Of a DNA stretch of 64,000 nucleotides, positions 1 to 10,707 are shown in pieces. Positions within the stretch are counted from its first letter, which is position 1. The number at the start of each line of letters is the position of its first letter. Under the pieces are notes generated by a model, which was given only the letters and a program-made list of their open reading frames with translations, had not been told where the DNA came from and did no database searches. Origin of the DNA: Heterobilharzia americana (lineage: Eukaryota; Platyhelminthes; Trematoda; Strigeidida; Schistosomatidae); NCBI GenBank assembly GCA_944470555.2, contig OX104134.1:72162678-72226677 (forward strand), written 5' to 3'. The translations under genes were made by a program, and so were the position numbers.

Positions 1-943
1 GGCACAGACTTTTAAGTGGTATCTGTAAACAGTCAGTTATCCTCATCAGCATAAATAACATTGGGCATATGTGTGTGCAATTAATGCATCTAACTACTAC
101 GAAATCCTTGCACATCCTGCATAACAGTTTTCATCACCCACTCACTTGTGATAAGTACACCTTTTTGTTACCCAGGTATGTTGCTCAGGTGGGAAGTTCC
201 TAGTCATAACTACAATGTAAACCATGATTTTGGAACACCTTTTTAATAACTTGTTAGTCATTAGGTCTTTTCATCTTAACTGGTCATAAAACTATGTCAT
301 TCCGCTTTGGGAGGTTTCAAATCGTTCTTGTGACGGTTATTCTGCTTTTAAAGTAAAGTTTCATATTTCCTTAACTACAGAGGTAATTACTTTTCATGAG
401 TAGTGACATATTGCACATACGCATGGCTCAGGAAAAAGATAATGCTGGTTTGATGTTCCTTTAGCTTTGATATTTTACTGTGGACGTTTCATCCCCAGGC
501 TTGCGAAAATCCAGTTGGTGCTAACGCTGAGTTATCAGGAGAGTCGTGTCCATTAAACGTGTACACTGTCTCCATCCTTATCCAATACTATCATAAAGAC
601 ATCTCTTCTATCTGAAATCACAGACAAAATCAACGTGGAACCTCGCACAAAAGTTGCCACGCTTCATAGTAATATACAAAGAACGAGTGGATGGAAAAAG
701 AATGATAGTGAAGAAGAAAACGTTGCGGGAAAAAATAAACAACTTAAAGATAAAAGTTAGTGCAAATATTCAAGCATTAGAAGATGTGAAAAAGTGAATA
801 AGCCTGCAACCGATTTTTCTCTATACCACCAAGAGATCTCAGCTACCCATTTCAGCTTGTCTACATCCCCCAACACGCCTGACACTAATAGTCATGCAGA
901 CGTACCACGTCTTGGCCTGGCAATCGTGAGCTTTCTTTCAACT
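1..943. other. No gene recognised; diverged RTE-A flank from about 590
   Basis: No coding exon or RNA gene is recognisable in the first 590 bases. From about 590 to 943 the sequence aligns loosely and with many indels to 13280-13670, the region beside the duplicated RTE-A copy. One shared stretch is the 'cagacaaaa-caacgtggaacc' string. This part is much more diverged than the block that follows at 944. Confidence 0.5.
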
Positions 944-1942
944 TAATCCAAATTCTCTAGCATGGCACGCCGAAGTAGGTGGTGATTCGATATGCGCAAC
1001 ACATGTCCAGGCCACCTCAGTGGATGAAGGTTCGCAACCTCATCAATCGACTTGCTTGCCCTCTCTAGTACACCCAGGATGACCTTAACATTGTTCACAC
1101 GGTGATTCCACCAAACGCGAGTAATGCTACGTAGGTATGCCTGTGTCCCAAGATCTGTCGAAGGACGAAAATATGATCGACACACCCTCCTCCTGTCTCA
1201 AACCTGCCTGGTTTTCTCGAGTTTGTTGTTCGCGAGCCCCAGATAGGTGTCAGATAACTATGGATATCAGGATCTTGGATACAGTATTAATCAAACTAAT
1301 CCCCCTATGGTTGTCATAGGAAGACTTCTCTGCCTTCTTATAGACTGTGATAACCAGAGAAGTACACGAATCTGACGGGACTACACTCAATTCAATTCCC
1401 ATACACTGCCTAGTACCCCTGTCACTCTAATTAGCAACTTCTTACCTTCATCCTTGAAAACTTCGGATGGCAAACTGTTAGGTCCTGCTGCTTTGCATCG
1501 TTTCAGACTCCATACAGCCTTCCCATTTTCAAGGAGAGTTGGAGGATCGGTATCTACGTCCCACTCAGTTTCAGGCTGGGTGTTGAGCAGCTGAAGTGTT
1601 GTTGAGGGCCAGTTAAACTGTGCTTCAACGAGTTCTGCCCAACGTTTTAGTCATCTGTCCTAGGAGGTTATCAGGGTATCATCTTTTTGGTTGATGGTTT
1701 CACTAACCATCATCTTCTTGCCGGTGTACTTAGTAATTCTAAATAGTTCTCGAGTGTTACTCAACCCTGATGCCTTCTCCAGCTCTGTCACTTTCGCCAC
1801 CCACCACTGCTCGTGATCGACGCAAAGAAACTCTTGGTCAATTTACATTTCAGTTGCTTTCGGTCTTCATCGTTGTCAGAGCCAGCTGGAATCAGTCTTC
1901 TCGCATCAACTACTTCGGATGACGTTGCGGAAATCCAATGAC
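944..1942 (-). mobile_element. RTE-A LINE fragment, copy 1 (deleted, near-identical to 13680-14670)
   Basis: On the minus strand this encodes pieces of an RTE-type reverse transcriptase. They run from the linker between endonuclease and RT (Q-W-W, SNTRELFRI) through the N-terminal RT motifs to a C-terminal block with LRPLRWPGHVLRI-like residues. It is almost identical to 13680-14670, including a fusion that joins the sequence before the catalytic core directly to the C-terminal region. That fusion removes the palm domain with its catalytic aspartates. Similarity stops abruptly at 1942, just after 'gcggaaatccaatg'. The left flank is far more diverged. Stops and frame breaks make it non-functional. 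Confidence 0.8.
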
Positions 1943-2194
1943 GTTCTCTGTATAGTCGTCTAGATAGTCAATTATTTTGAAGTGAATTCCAGTAATAATT
2001 GATTCTACCACTAACCTTCAAACAAGAGTTTTCTGAACTGACTTCCTTAACTGTAGAATATTAGTGAGAAACTGATAAGCGAAATCTTGATATTGTTAAC
2101 GCATAAGTCCTCAGTACGTACATATAACTGTTAGACCTCGAATAGCTTTTTAATTATAATGAAGATTTCTAATGATTTACATAAAGATTCGCTT

Positions 2195-2450
2195 AAATCC
2201 CGCCAACTGACGCCAGTGGGGCAAATGTTTATACACATTATCCTCATCTTAACATTATACCGAATCTCACCATTTCCTCATTCTTCCTCTCTCTGAGTAC
2301 TTTATATTTGTTTTGATTGAATTTTTTTTCATCTTCCACTACACTGCCTTTCAACTTGATATACTTGATATAAGCTGTGACAACTCGGACCGTTACTTAG
2401 TATTGCCTGGTCTTATGTTGATTTGGATGGATGGATAAACTGGCGTCATT
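2195..2450 (+). mobile_element. RTE-A 3' end fragment
   Basis: The plus strand matches the complement of the 3' untranslated region of the intact RTE-A copy at 10708-10960. Shared landmarks are 'ctgacgccagtgg', 'tataccgaatctcac', 'caactcggaccgttac' and 'cctggtcttatgttgat'. The end is a short GGAT-type repeat tail where the intact copy has an ATG/GAT-rich tail, as is usual for RTE elements. There is no complete ORF. Confidence 0.75.
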
Positions 2451-2554
2451 TACAGTGTTGCCTTGATATCTGATTGCCTATCAGATGCCGAGGGTACTTC
2501 ACTGCAGCTTGCTCTTATCTACGATGTGGTTACGAAACATCCCTAGTAAAAAAG

Positions 2555-2995
2555 AGAATTTGAGAAAGCTTCAGGTGTTTGACCACCGTTGCCTGCGTAG
2601 TATAATTCCCTGGGTCACGGTGTCACCACGTCTGTAACGTAGAAGTTAACTTATTAGGTTGTGAACCTTTATTGATTCAGATGGCTAAGGCATGATTTAG
2701 CCGCAGTCGATAACAGTCTCTTCCATCCCACAATGTCAGCTGAAGTATATTCAGGTTGAGGAAGGATTAAAAGTCACCAGACTAAAAGATGGCGTCATCG
2801 TATAAAGCCTTTGATTTTTGGTCTGAGTCGTGTAGAGATATGTAGACTTTCCGGTCGGGGTCGGCTGACAAGAGAAACCAGTGAAGTCCCTAGGTGACGT
2901 GTTTCAGAATCTATCTCAGTCTCGCAGATGTATCCACACACTATCTGCATCTTAATCACCATACTGATTTTCATTTTTGTCTGATTCCTCCTTAA
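2555..2995 (+). mobile_element. RTE-A C-terminal and 3' fragment
   Basis: The plus strand encodes a degraded match to the C-terminus of the RTE-A polyprotein, beginning with LQVFDHRCLRSI and continuing into the W/R-rich tail. Frame breaks are frequent. It is a separate insertion from the fragment at 2195-2450, because the 3' end of that copy lies between them. Confidence 0.65.
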
Positions 2996-3589
2996 GCTCT
3001 TCTCGCAACTTTCTTTCACTTTCGAATGCTTGCCTCTTTACTTCTCTGTCTTGTTAGTTCCTTCCCGCTTGATGAGTTGTAGCAACTTCAGTTCAAATTA
3101 CAATTATTATGTCTTACAATGTTTCCCACTTATCTGATTTCCAAGAGGAATCTTTCTAACACAAGACTAATTAATTTGCAACGGGTTGGTAGATCTAAGT
3201 CAAAGAACACAGCACACTTAAAGCATCAACAGCCTAAATGTCTTGTAACTGGAAGGTGTAAGTAGATAAGCTGAGCACGAAAGAGAGCCACTGCTTTAAT
3301 TTGGTGTTCAGGCAAGCATATCGCGTCGACCCAACGAGTTACACTGGCTAAAGAAAGTGTTTCTTGAGGTTCTACCGTACGAGAAAAGCGTTATAAGGGA
3401 TACTGGCAAGAAGAAGACGATGGTCAATGAGACAATTGCTAAAGGGGATATTTCCCTAATAACGCTACACTACAGGTGGGATACTTCAGGTTTATTGAGA
3501 AGACCCGCGACAACTTAAATTCAGAGGACATCAAGAAGTCCAGAAGCACGTTTATGACGCACGAATGGTTGAATACAGAGCTTTTAACA

Positions 3590-4230
3590 GGGTGATATAC
3601 TAACTTGGCATCCTTTTCAGTGAGATACTGCCACAAGGCCTCTCAATCGATGAAATCGGGGGAAAATTGCATAATAATGTCTGTTCAAGGCACTCAAAAG
3701 ACCCTGCATTTTATCAGTATCTTCACGTAAAAGACAGTATCCTCTGTGTACCCCAAGCTAACCAGGCACCCTACAGGGAGTACATCAGTCGCCGCAAAAT
3801 CATGGCATATCCATAATAAAGTTGAACAGAAACGGCGAGTGTAGGCGTCCCCACCGAAACCGCTGGTTGTCGTTACTTCAGATGGCTACTTCCTTAACAT
3901 GGCTGCGTGACTTCTGGCAGACAGACCCGCTTAGCATTGTATAATTTCCCAGTACTCTTTTCACGCTGCCGTAATACATGTCACTAGAGTTAAATGTCAC
4001 CTTCAGGTCGGAGAATATGGCGAGTGTTGACCGCCGGTAAGTATACCTGTGTTCTAAGACCTGTCGAAGGATGAAGCTGTGCACTTGGACACATTTTCAG
4101 TCAAACTGTTTCCCTCTTTTTCTTATCGACTGAAGCGAACTGGACTTTTCCGACATACTAGGTAGCATTCCGCTTGTTTCATCTTTAGAAACTTGTGATG
4201 ACAAACCGATAGGTCTCGTTAATCCCCACA
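3590..4230 (-). mobile_element. Rearranged RTE-A reverse transcriptase fragment
   Basis: On the minus strand, 3878-4084 reads FILRQVLEHRYTYRRSTLAIF followed by a DLK-T-F palm motif, homologous to RTE-A RT. A block around 3660-3760 resembles the YADDI region. Near 3600-3650 there is a second DRE-LWQ-like segment, which lies out of the order expected for one intact element. The fragment is therefore internally rearranged, or it is two overlapping insertions. It is heavily decayed. Confidence 0.6.
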
Positions 4231-7200
4231 CGATCTAATTGAGCAACAAGTAAAATATGTTTCTGTGATGTCAGGCTATGAAAATAAGTACAAAGAAAAT
4301 GATAAGGAAGTGTGACCATTTCCAGGTGGTAGGAAAATGTTTGAAAAGGGAGAACACAGGTGTGCAAAGTAGATGAACCAATGGTAGAACAGTAACTAGT
4401 GTATGCTGGAAACCACGCTTAAAATACAGTGGATTGGAAATGATGTGTGTAGTGTCTGTGAGTGATCCGTGAGCCAACGAGATGGTCGTACAAAACAACA
4501 AATAAAGCCGTAGGAAAAGAGGCAGTCCAAAGTGATCTGCACACTACTTTGCATGCTTATGTTTGATTCCAGTCAACTAATTACTGCTGCTTTTAAAAAA
4601 CGTAGCAACCTACTGCTTGGTCAATTATCTACATGGGCAGCTGTGCCATTACCAACGGCACTACTGGTTAGTCGTGTACCTCTTTGTTACATTTTTTGTC
4701 AACTATTAAAGTGCTTTTCGCAAGGACTCTCCTCATTCTTTCGACCTAAATTCGATTTTTAAGTACAAGTAAAAAACGGATACAATTGGAGATTATATAT
4801 TTAGTTTCTCTCAACTTTAAAGCAGACAAATGAGTTCCATTCATCTCACGATGTCTGTTGTTCTTGCTTTGCAAAACCAGATGAAATTTCAATATGGTTG
4901 CTGCATATACAAAAGCACATTCGTTTATCTGCAAAATATGGTTAAAGCGATAAAACGTTCATCCAGTGATACAGTTAACTATGTGATATGACCTATGCAC
5001 GTGAAATTGTAATATTTATATTGTTCTCATGTTTTTATTCCGGTTGTATTCATATAGAATCCCCCTAATTCTATTATACGTACATTCATTTTTATCCAGG
5101 TAGTTGTACAGTCAAATGGGAAAACAAATCTATGTACTTTATCGTCACCGTTTTTGGTTTAGCTATATGACGTTCGTCAACTTCATATGTGGTCTAGATG
5201 TTTGGTCAGATTGTGTGGAGACTGTCAACTGCATTTTCTTAATGATAAACATTCATTCACCGAGTTTAACTGTGGTGAACGGTCTTCATTAACGTAGTTT
5301 TCTCTACTCCCAATGTTTTTAAATCTTCGACAATCGTTAAATTAATAAACCATTGTGTTAAATAAATATATATTGTACGGTTCAAGATTTATAAGCAGTT
5401 TTCTGCATTTCATATATCTTGATTGTTAGTAGATTTGTTCAGGGTAGCATCGTCAAGTAAAAAAAATTTGTTTTAAAAGAATCAGCGATGCAACAAACCG
5501 TTTAATTTCCTTTAAATACAATTCTACCAGGGTATTTCTATTTACATTGCGATAAAAGCTGTTTTTGTAGTGTTTTAAGGATATGTGGTTGTAATGACCA
5601 GTGGGAGGTGGATGCCTCCTAATTTATGCCCAATACATTGTGATTAGTGTTCCACTGTATTCATCTCCTGGCAGAATGACCCAACATACAAACACTGTTT
5701 TCTGTTATGTTCCAATCACATCCTAATACTTTGATATTTGGTTTGGTTTGCAGTAAACTGAAGTTTCAAGGCATCGTTTAGTAATGTTTAATGACATTTT
5801 CAACTGTCGGTACTTCCGGGCATTTTAACGTTTCCGTGAGCTCATTATAGTATCTATTGGGAAAAATACTTGTCTTTGATTAGACTAGAGTGAGTAAAGA
5901 GATCCAAACCTCGTTGTGTTTGAGTGGAGAGTGCCGTGTTCGATAACCTACCAGGGCCACCATTCATTCTTCAGTGCTGAGATATGCCTTAGTATTAATG
6001 ACGCTGAGATACATTCTTATGCTGGTGATATATAAATACGGTGTGCTAAAACATGCCGGTAAAATCCTTATATCAAAAAGGAAATTCGATAATTGACTGG
6101 CCTAGCCTGTCGGATACTTTGGTGGCGTCCACGTGACTATGTTGCCAGATTCCCAAGAGTGATGGGACAGTAAATGATTTTCAGGTCATGGTAAACTGTG
6201 ACTCGACCCAGTCCTGCAGTACAGCCTGTATTTGGTCCGTGAGAAGTCCATCCTGAGTATTCTTACGTATGTGTTCAATAAATTTCTTATCCTTTTAGTG
6301 TTGTTGCACAATACTACTTCGACGAGTTTGTAATCTCATTAAAATGCCTGGGGCATTGGAAAGAAAAGTATTCCTAGCAGGGTATCTGTGGAAGGGAGAA
6401 CAAGCACCACTTAACTCATTTCGATGGCTACTCAACAGAAGAACTGATATGAATCGGTTGAGTTGTAGTAGTGCGGTTAAACTAATCAGTAGTCTTTTTA
6501 CAGAGATGGAAGGAGTCAAGCAGGGGGTACTTCTTCGGTCATTAGGTCACCACACACTGTGGTATAACTAAAAATGTTTGAGCATCACAATATGGTATAC
6601 TTGGTAGGTAACTTTCGGTGACACTGCCATAAAACTTTAAAGTTAGTGAGAATGTTTCTTAAGATGGCCTAACTGCACTCGAAGAGATAAGTAGTTTGAA
6701 GATGAACTGAAAGTGCTTAGAAATCAATTGGTAGCGTGCTTTAGACTAGACTTATCCTCAATCGCATACGCATTTAGAGAGATAAAAGTGAATGAACTAG
6801 ATGGGGTGGTGGCCTACCTACAAGGATATTAAGCCACGTGATTCAGCTGGATTGATGACATCTGAGAATTTTATCAGAAAATGAGCTTATCACACCAAAC
6901 AGAAATACAGTTCCGTAACCTCTAATTGCCAAATGACTTCCTGAAAGAGCACTCCATACTTTTATCATGGTCATATTTAATGAGCGCCAACCTATTTCGT
7001 GTACTAAGTGTTGCAACTCAGTCAGGAAGCCAGCAATTCTGTTTTTAGTTAGTTAAGGTTTTAGGATAGTCACTATTCGACGTAAATGACTGAACAATTT
7101 CGGTAAGCACGAATTCTGTGATTTGAGTTCAGTGTTCATTTAATGCGCAACAAATTCAGTACTGTTAGATTCAAACACATAATAGAAATATTAGTTTCCC

Positions 7201-7893
7201 ACCAAACTGATTTTGTAAACGACAATGACCGAAAGAATACTGTTTCAGACAGAGTAACAGTGAAAGGGATGGATTGTCTGTGACTATGATAGGTAAGATG
7301 TCGATCTTCTTGGTTAAAAATAAAATCAGGAAGCGAAGTCACTTTCCAAGGATATCGTTAACAAATTGTCAGGAGTGTTGATAAAGTAAAATCAGGTTCC
7401 TCCCATTTGTTTTCATTGCTGCTACGTTCTGAAGACGTAAACCTATTAACTCACGATAAATTCTTAGTGGTCGAGTATGCGCAAACACCGGCTTTATACG
7501 TGTTCAACATTCAAAGGGACCTATGTACTTAGCCAATCACGAAAGATGTCCTGACGCGATTCATGGTGACCAAAATAAATCCTCACAATGATTAAAGTAA
7601 CTAAACTGAGAGAATCGATTAAAGTTATGCAAAAACTCTAATGAAGTCACATTGGGGTTAACACGAAGTTTCCATCCACAAATGAGAATTCCTGACGTGG
7701 TTATTACTTCTCGACTTCACATCACGGAGAACGATATACTTTTAAAAAGAAAAGTAAGTAGCTATTAGGCTGTTCCCTTTGCAACTTATTCAGCAAAAAA
7801 ATACAAACAGTGCGTCTGACAAGGAAATGATTTAGCTGTAAGATATATTTACAAAGCTGATTTTTAAATTCAAATACATGCACTAAATCCCTC
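4231..7893. other. No gene recognised
   Basis: AT-rich sequence. Short ORFs on both strands, such as the overlapping pair around 6295-6571, show no recognisable family, splice structure or repeat relationship. Part of it may be 3' flank of the ANKRD39 gene to the right, but no poly(A) signal could be tied to that gene. Confidence 0.4.
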
Positions 7894-8882
7894 CTAGTCA
7901 GGTGACAGAGAGATTGGAAGGAGACCTTTACTGTCTGTAATGTTAGCAAGATGAGGATAGTTTTCTAATATCCAACATATTACATCTTCCTGTTTTCCAC
8001 GGTACGCCTGAAAGTGATAGAAATTTCAGTTATAAGATGTATATGATTTCTTATAAACAATAGTGTTGCATAGAACAGGACATAAAATTTTGACAACACC
8101 CATAGTATTTGGTTAATGTTAGGAACACATGTTACAAATTTCATCCACTTAAATGACTTGACTACCAGATACACCGTATTCTAAAGTGTTGCGATTCTGC
8201 AGAGATCCAAACCCAGTAATCATTGCATCAAACACTTGAAGATATTTACGCAGATAAAAATAGTACAAACAAATACTGTTGACATGCAACAGACATGGCA
8301 AAAAAAGTTCCAATGCACAAAGAGGTACGGCAATTTGATTTCTAAACAACACGAAGACACTAGTGACACTCATAAAATAACTGGAAGTTACTTTTCAGGT
8401 GTGAAATAACGACTCCAATAAATGATGAGACATGAACGAGAAAACTTACATAGTGCAAACAATTTCTACCTTCATTATCACAAGATTCGAGAAGTGCCAC
8501 ACCTCCTTTACGAACAAGCAGCTGCAAAACATTCAGGCGTCCTGTATAAGCAGCACGATGTGCAGGTGTGGCCCCATAGCCTTTTGTTTTGGCAAAAATG
8601 TCCGCTCCGACTTTTATCAGTAAATCACAATATCTTCATGATTATTTCTGACAGCATAATGCTATAAATATACTACCAGCTACTAACTCACTAATGCTGT
8701 ATACCCATACTTGTCTGGTCTGTTAACATCTGCATACTTATCCAGCAATTTTTGAACACGATTTATATCACCACAAGAAGCAGCACCCCAAATCCCCCTT
8801 TCAAATCCATTTCATCTAAACCTTGTAAAGTTGATTGGTAGAGACATCCGTGTCCAGTACATGAATGTGAGTGCTCATTCAT
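7894..8882 (-). CDS. ANKRD39-like ankyrin repeat protein, complete three-exon gene
   Basis: This is a small ankyrin-repeat protein orthologous in layout to animal ANKRD39. Its molecular role is poorly defined and rests on the general protein-binding function of ankyrin repeats. Exon 1 (8882-8692) starts at ATG, has an N-terminal C/H-rich stretch, then the family-typical LDEMD and IWGAASCGDINRVQKLL. Exon 2 (8661-8450) carries HYAVRNNHED, VGADIFAK and GATPAHRAAYTGRLNVLQLL. Exon 3 (8007-7894) runs from AYRGKQEDV to SLSPD and stop. Introns are 8691-8662 (30 nt, GT-AG) and 8449-8008 (GTAAGT...CAG), both phase 0. The product would be about 172 aa, near the vertebrate size. Two single-base losses break the frame. 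One is in the C5 run at 8794-8798 (six would restore phase); the other is near 8619-8621. Correcting both makes exons 1 and 2 exactly 192 and 213 nt, so they look like sequence errors. A true pseudogene is the alternative. Confidence 0.9.
8662..8691 (-). other. 30-nt intron of the ANKRD39-like gene
   Basis: A GTGAGT...TATAG intron of only 30 nt splits a Leu codon from the following His-Tyr (TAL|HYA) in phase 0. Removing it joins two blocks that align continuously to the ankyrin-repeat family. Retained, it would add an in-frame TAG TAG. Very short introns are known to be common near the 5' ends of schistosome genes. Confidence 0.85.
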
Positions 8883-9555
8883 GCTATCTCGAAAATTTCA
8901 GGACGAAGCTACCAAAACAAAAGCCAAGAGTGAACTATTTTAAATAAATTCTAGGAAGGCATATGAAAAAGACAAAAAGTGTACTGGTTGGCAGCACAAG
9001 GTAGTCGTTTCACACAAAAAAGTTACACTAGCAAGTCAATCATAGTGAGGTCCATAATATGGCTTGTGTAACACAGTTGATTACTTTCGTCTATGAAAAT
9101 TCGAAACTGAGCAAGAGCAATGTAGGAAATAAATGTGAATTACCTTGATCTGTCACATTTCAAGAAATAACTGTTTGGAAGTTCTACCAGCTAAGAATAG
9201 ACGATTATCTGAACACCTTTGAAACAGACTATCACTTGTAATATCAGAAAGAAATGCAGGAAATACCGCTTAGGTGTCTTCATACTTAGATTATTATTCC
9301 TATTTGTGCTTTGGAGTAATGGAAACATAGCCGTTAAAAGTAGAAGACACGAAGCGGTTATACGGTTTCGATCACAGGTGCCTTCGCAGCACTGTTTGCA
9401 TTTGGTGGAATCACCGGGTAACATTGAGGTTAGGAAAAGGCTACTACGCAAGACAAGCAAGTCGACTGAACCTTTTCGGCTGAGGTAGCTTGCAGGATGC
9501 AGACGAAATTATCCCGATATACGAAGCCGATAAAATTTAGGGTCTTCTGTACACG
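8883..9555. other. No gene recognised (5' flank of ANKRD39-like gene)
   Basis: Upstream of the ANKRD39-like start codon. Overlapping 89-codon ORFs on both strands at 9191-9488 have no recognisable similarity and are probably chance. Promoter elements cannot be identified by eye. Confidence 0.4.
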
Positions 9556-10015
9556 TTGAGCAGATATCTGCGTAGTTTGGGATGCGTCTCGCATCTGTCA
9601 ATGTAAAGTGGTGCTCAGTGACTGCTCTTAGTTTAATGATACGCAGTGAAGTAGTGGAATGTGTCGGCATAGCATTTCTTGAGTTTGGTCAAACGCAACG
9701 TGAGGTCAGGCAACGACTGAGTGATGAGCTTGTGAACTTTCATCGTCTGAGATGACTTGGACATGTACTGCGCATGCTGAGCCACCGCCTGTCTAGAGGT
9801 GCTATGCTAGGGGAAGTTGGATGGTGTTACGAGTGGGTTCAGGATAGCCACACCAAGACCTGGCACCAGTCGACGAAGCCTTTTCCTGTTGGAGATGTAG
9901 ACGACACGACTGGATTCCGCGAGACGAAATGAATCAGTTGTTGATGACTTTAGGTGAAATGGCAGAAAATTGGACACAATCTGGCAGATGAATTCACTTC
10001 TTGACATTTAAGCTT
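9556..10015 (+). mobile_element. RTE-A C-terminal fragment
   Basis: The plus strand encodes a decayed RTE-A C-terminus: VNFHRLR-LGHVLRMLSHRL, then a G-S-W/T-K-T-W-H-Q block and a final W-tract. This corresponds to the last ~130 residues of the intact copy at 10901-12773. Several frameshifts and stops are present. Sequence after 10015 is only loosely comparable with the 3' region of RTE-A. Confidence 0.7.
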
Positions 10016-10701
10016 GAATATCTGCACTACCCGTTACCTTAAAGTTGTTTATCCTCACAAAAAACATTTCTATATTCGTATTAGTCTTTCTTCATCCACT
10101 TGATCTTTGTGTATTACCATCAAGTGCAATCACCTGAGTTTACGAATCTGCGTACGACATCATACCAAGATTTTCTTAGTTAGCCATATTCAAGCCATAG
10201 AATATGTCAAGGAGTGAATACATCGCCACGGTTGTGAACGACTTTCAGCCGTTTCACACAAATCCCTAAAATACTGAATCACTACATCACGCAGACCATA
10301 GTCGGCTTGTCTACACCTCCGAACAGTAAGAGACGTCAAGATGTGACGCACTTACATAAAGTCACCCTTCCTCCTGAGGTAAGACTAGGAAAAGACATGC
10401 TTAGTCGTATCTTCCTTCATAGGAGAGGTCGGAAAGCTATTAAGCCATAATTGTTCCTACTTCTTAAATCTCTCATAATATATCACCGTCATATTTAAGT
10501 AGTCATGAGCTGTCTACTTAAATCCTACCCTCCATTTGAGGTTTTACATATGTCGGATATGAGATCCTGAATGTGTCCTCATCAAAGCTCTGAAAGCTAT
10601 TTTTAAAGGATCACAAGATTCAAAAGCCTGTGGTCACTGCTACTCTACCGTTAGCTGAAAGCTTAAGGCAATGACTAGTTATGATGCTTGAGTGTTTGTA
10701 T

Positions 10702-10707
10702 TCAGTT
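10702..10707. repeat. Target-site duplication TCAGTT (left)
   Basis: TCAGTT directly precedes the 3' tail of the RTE-A insertion and is repeated at 12775-12780. The uninterrupted duplication copy has a single 'ttcagttactttgc' at about 30085, which is the pre-insertion site. Confidence 0.88.

Noticed and set aside
6295..6571. Overlapping 75-codon ORFs on both strands as a small gene
   Set aside because: Both strands are open over the same bases with no codon bias, splice site or family to favour either.
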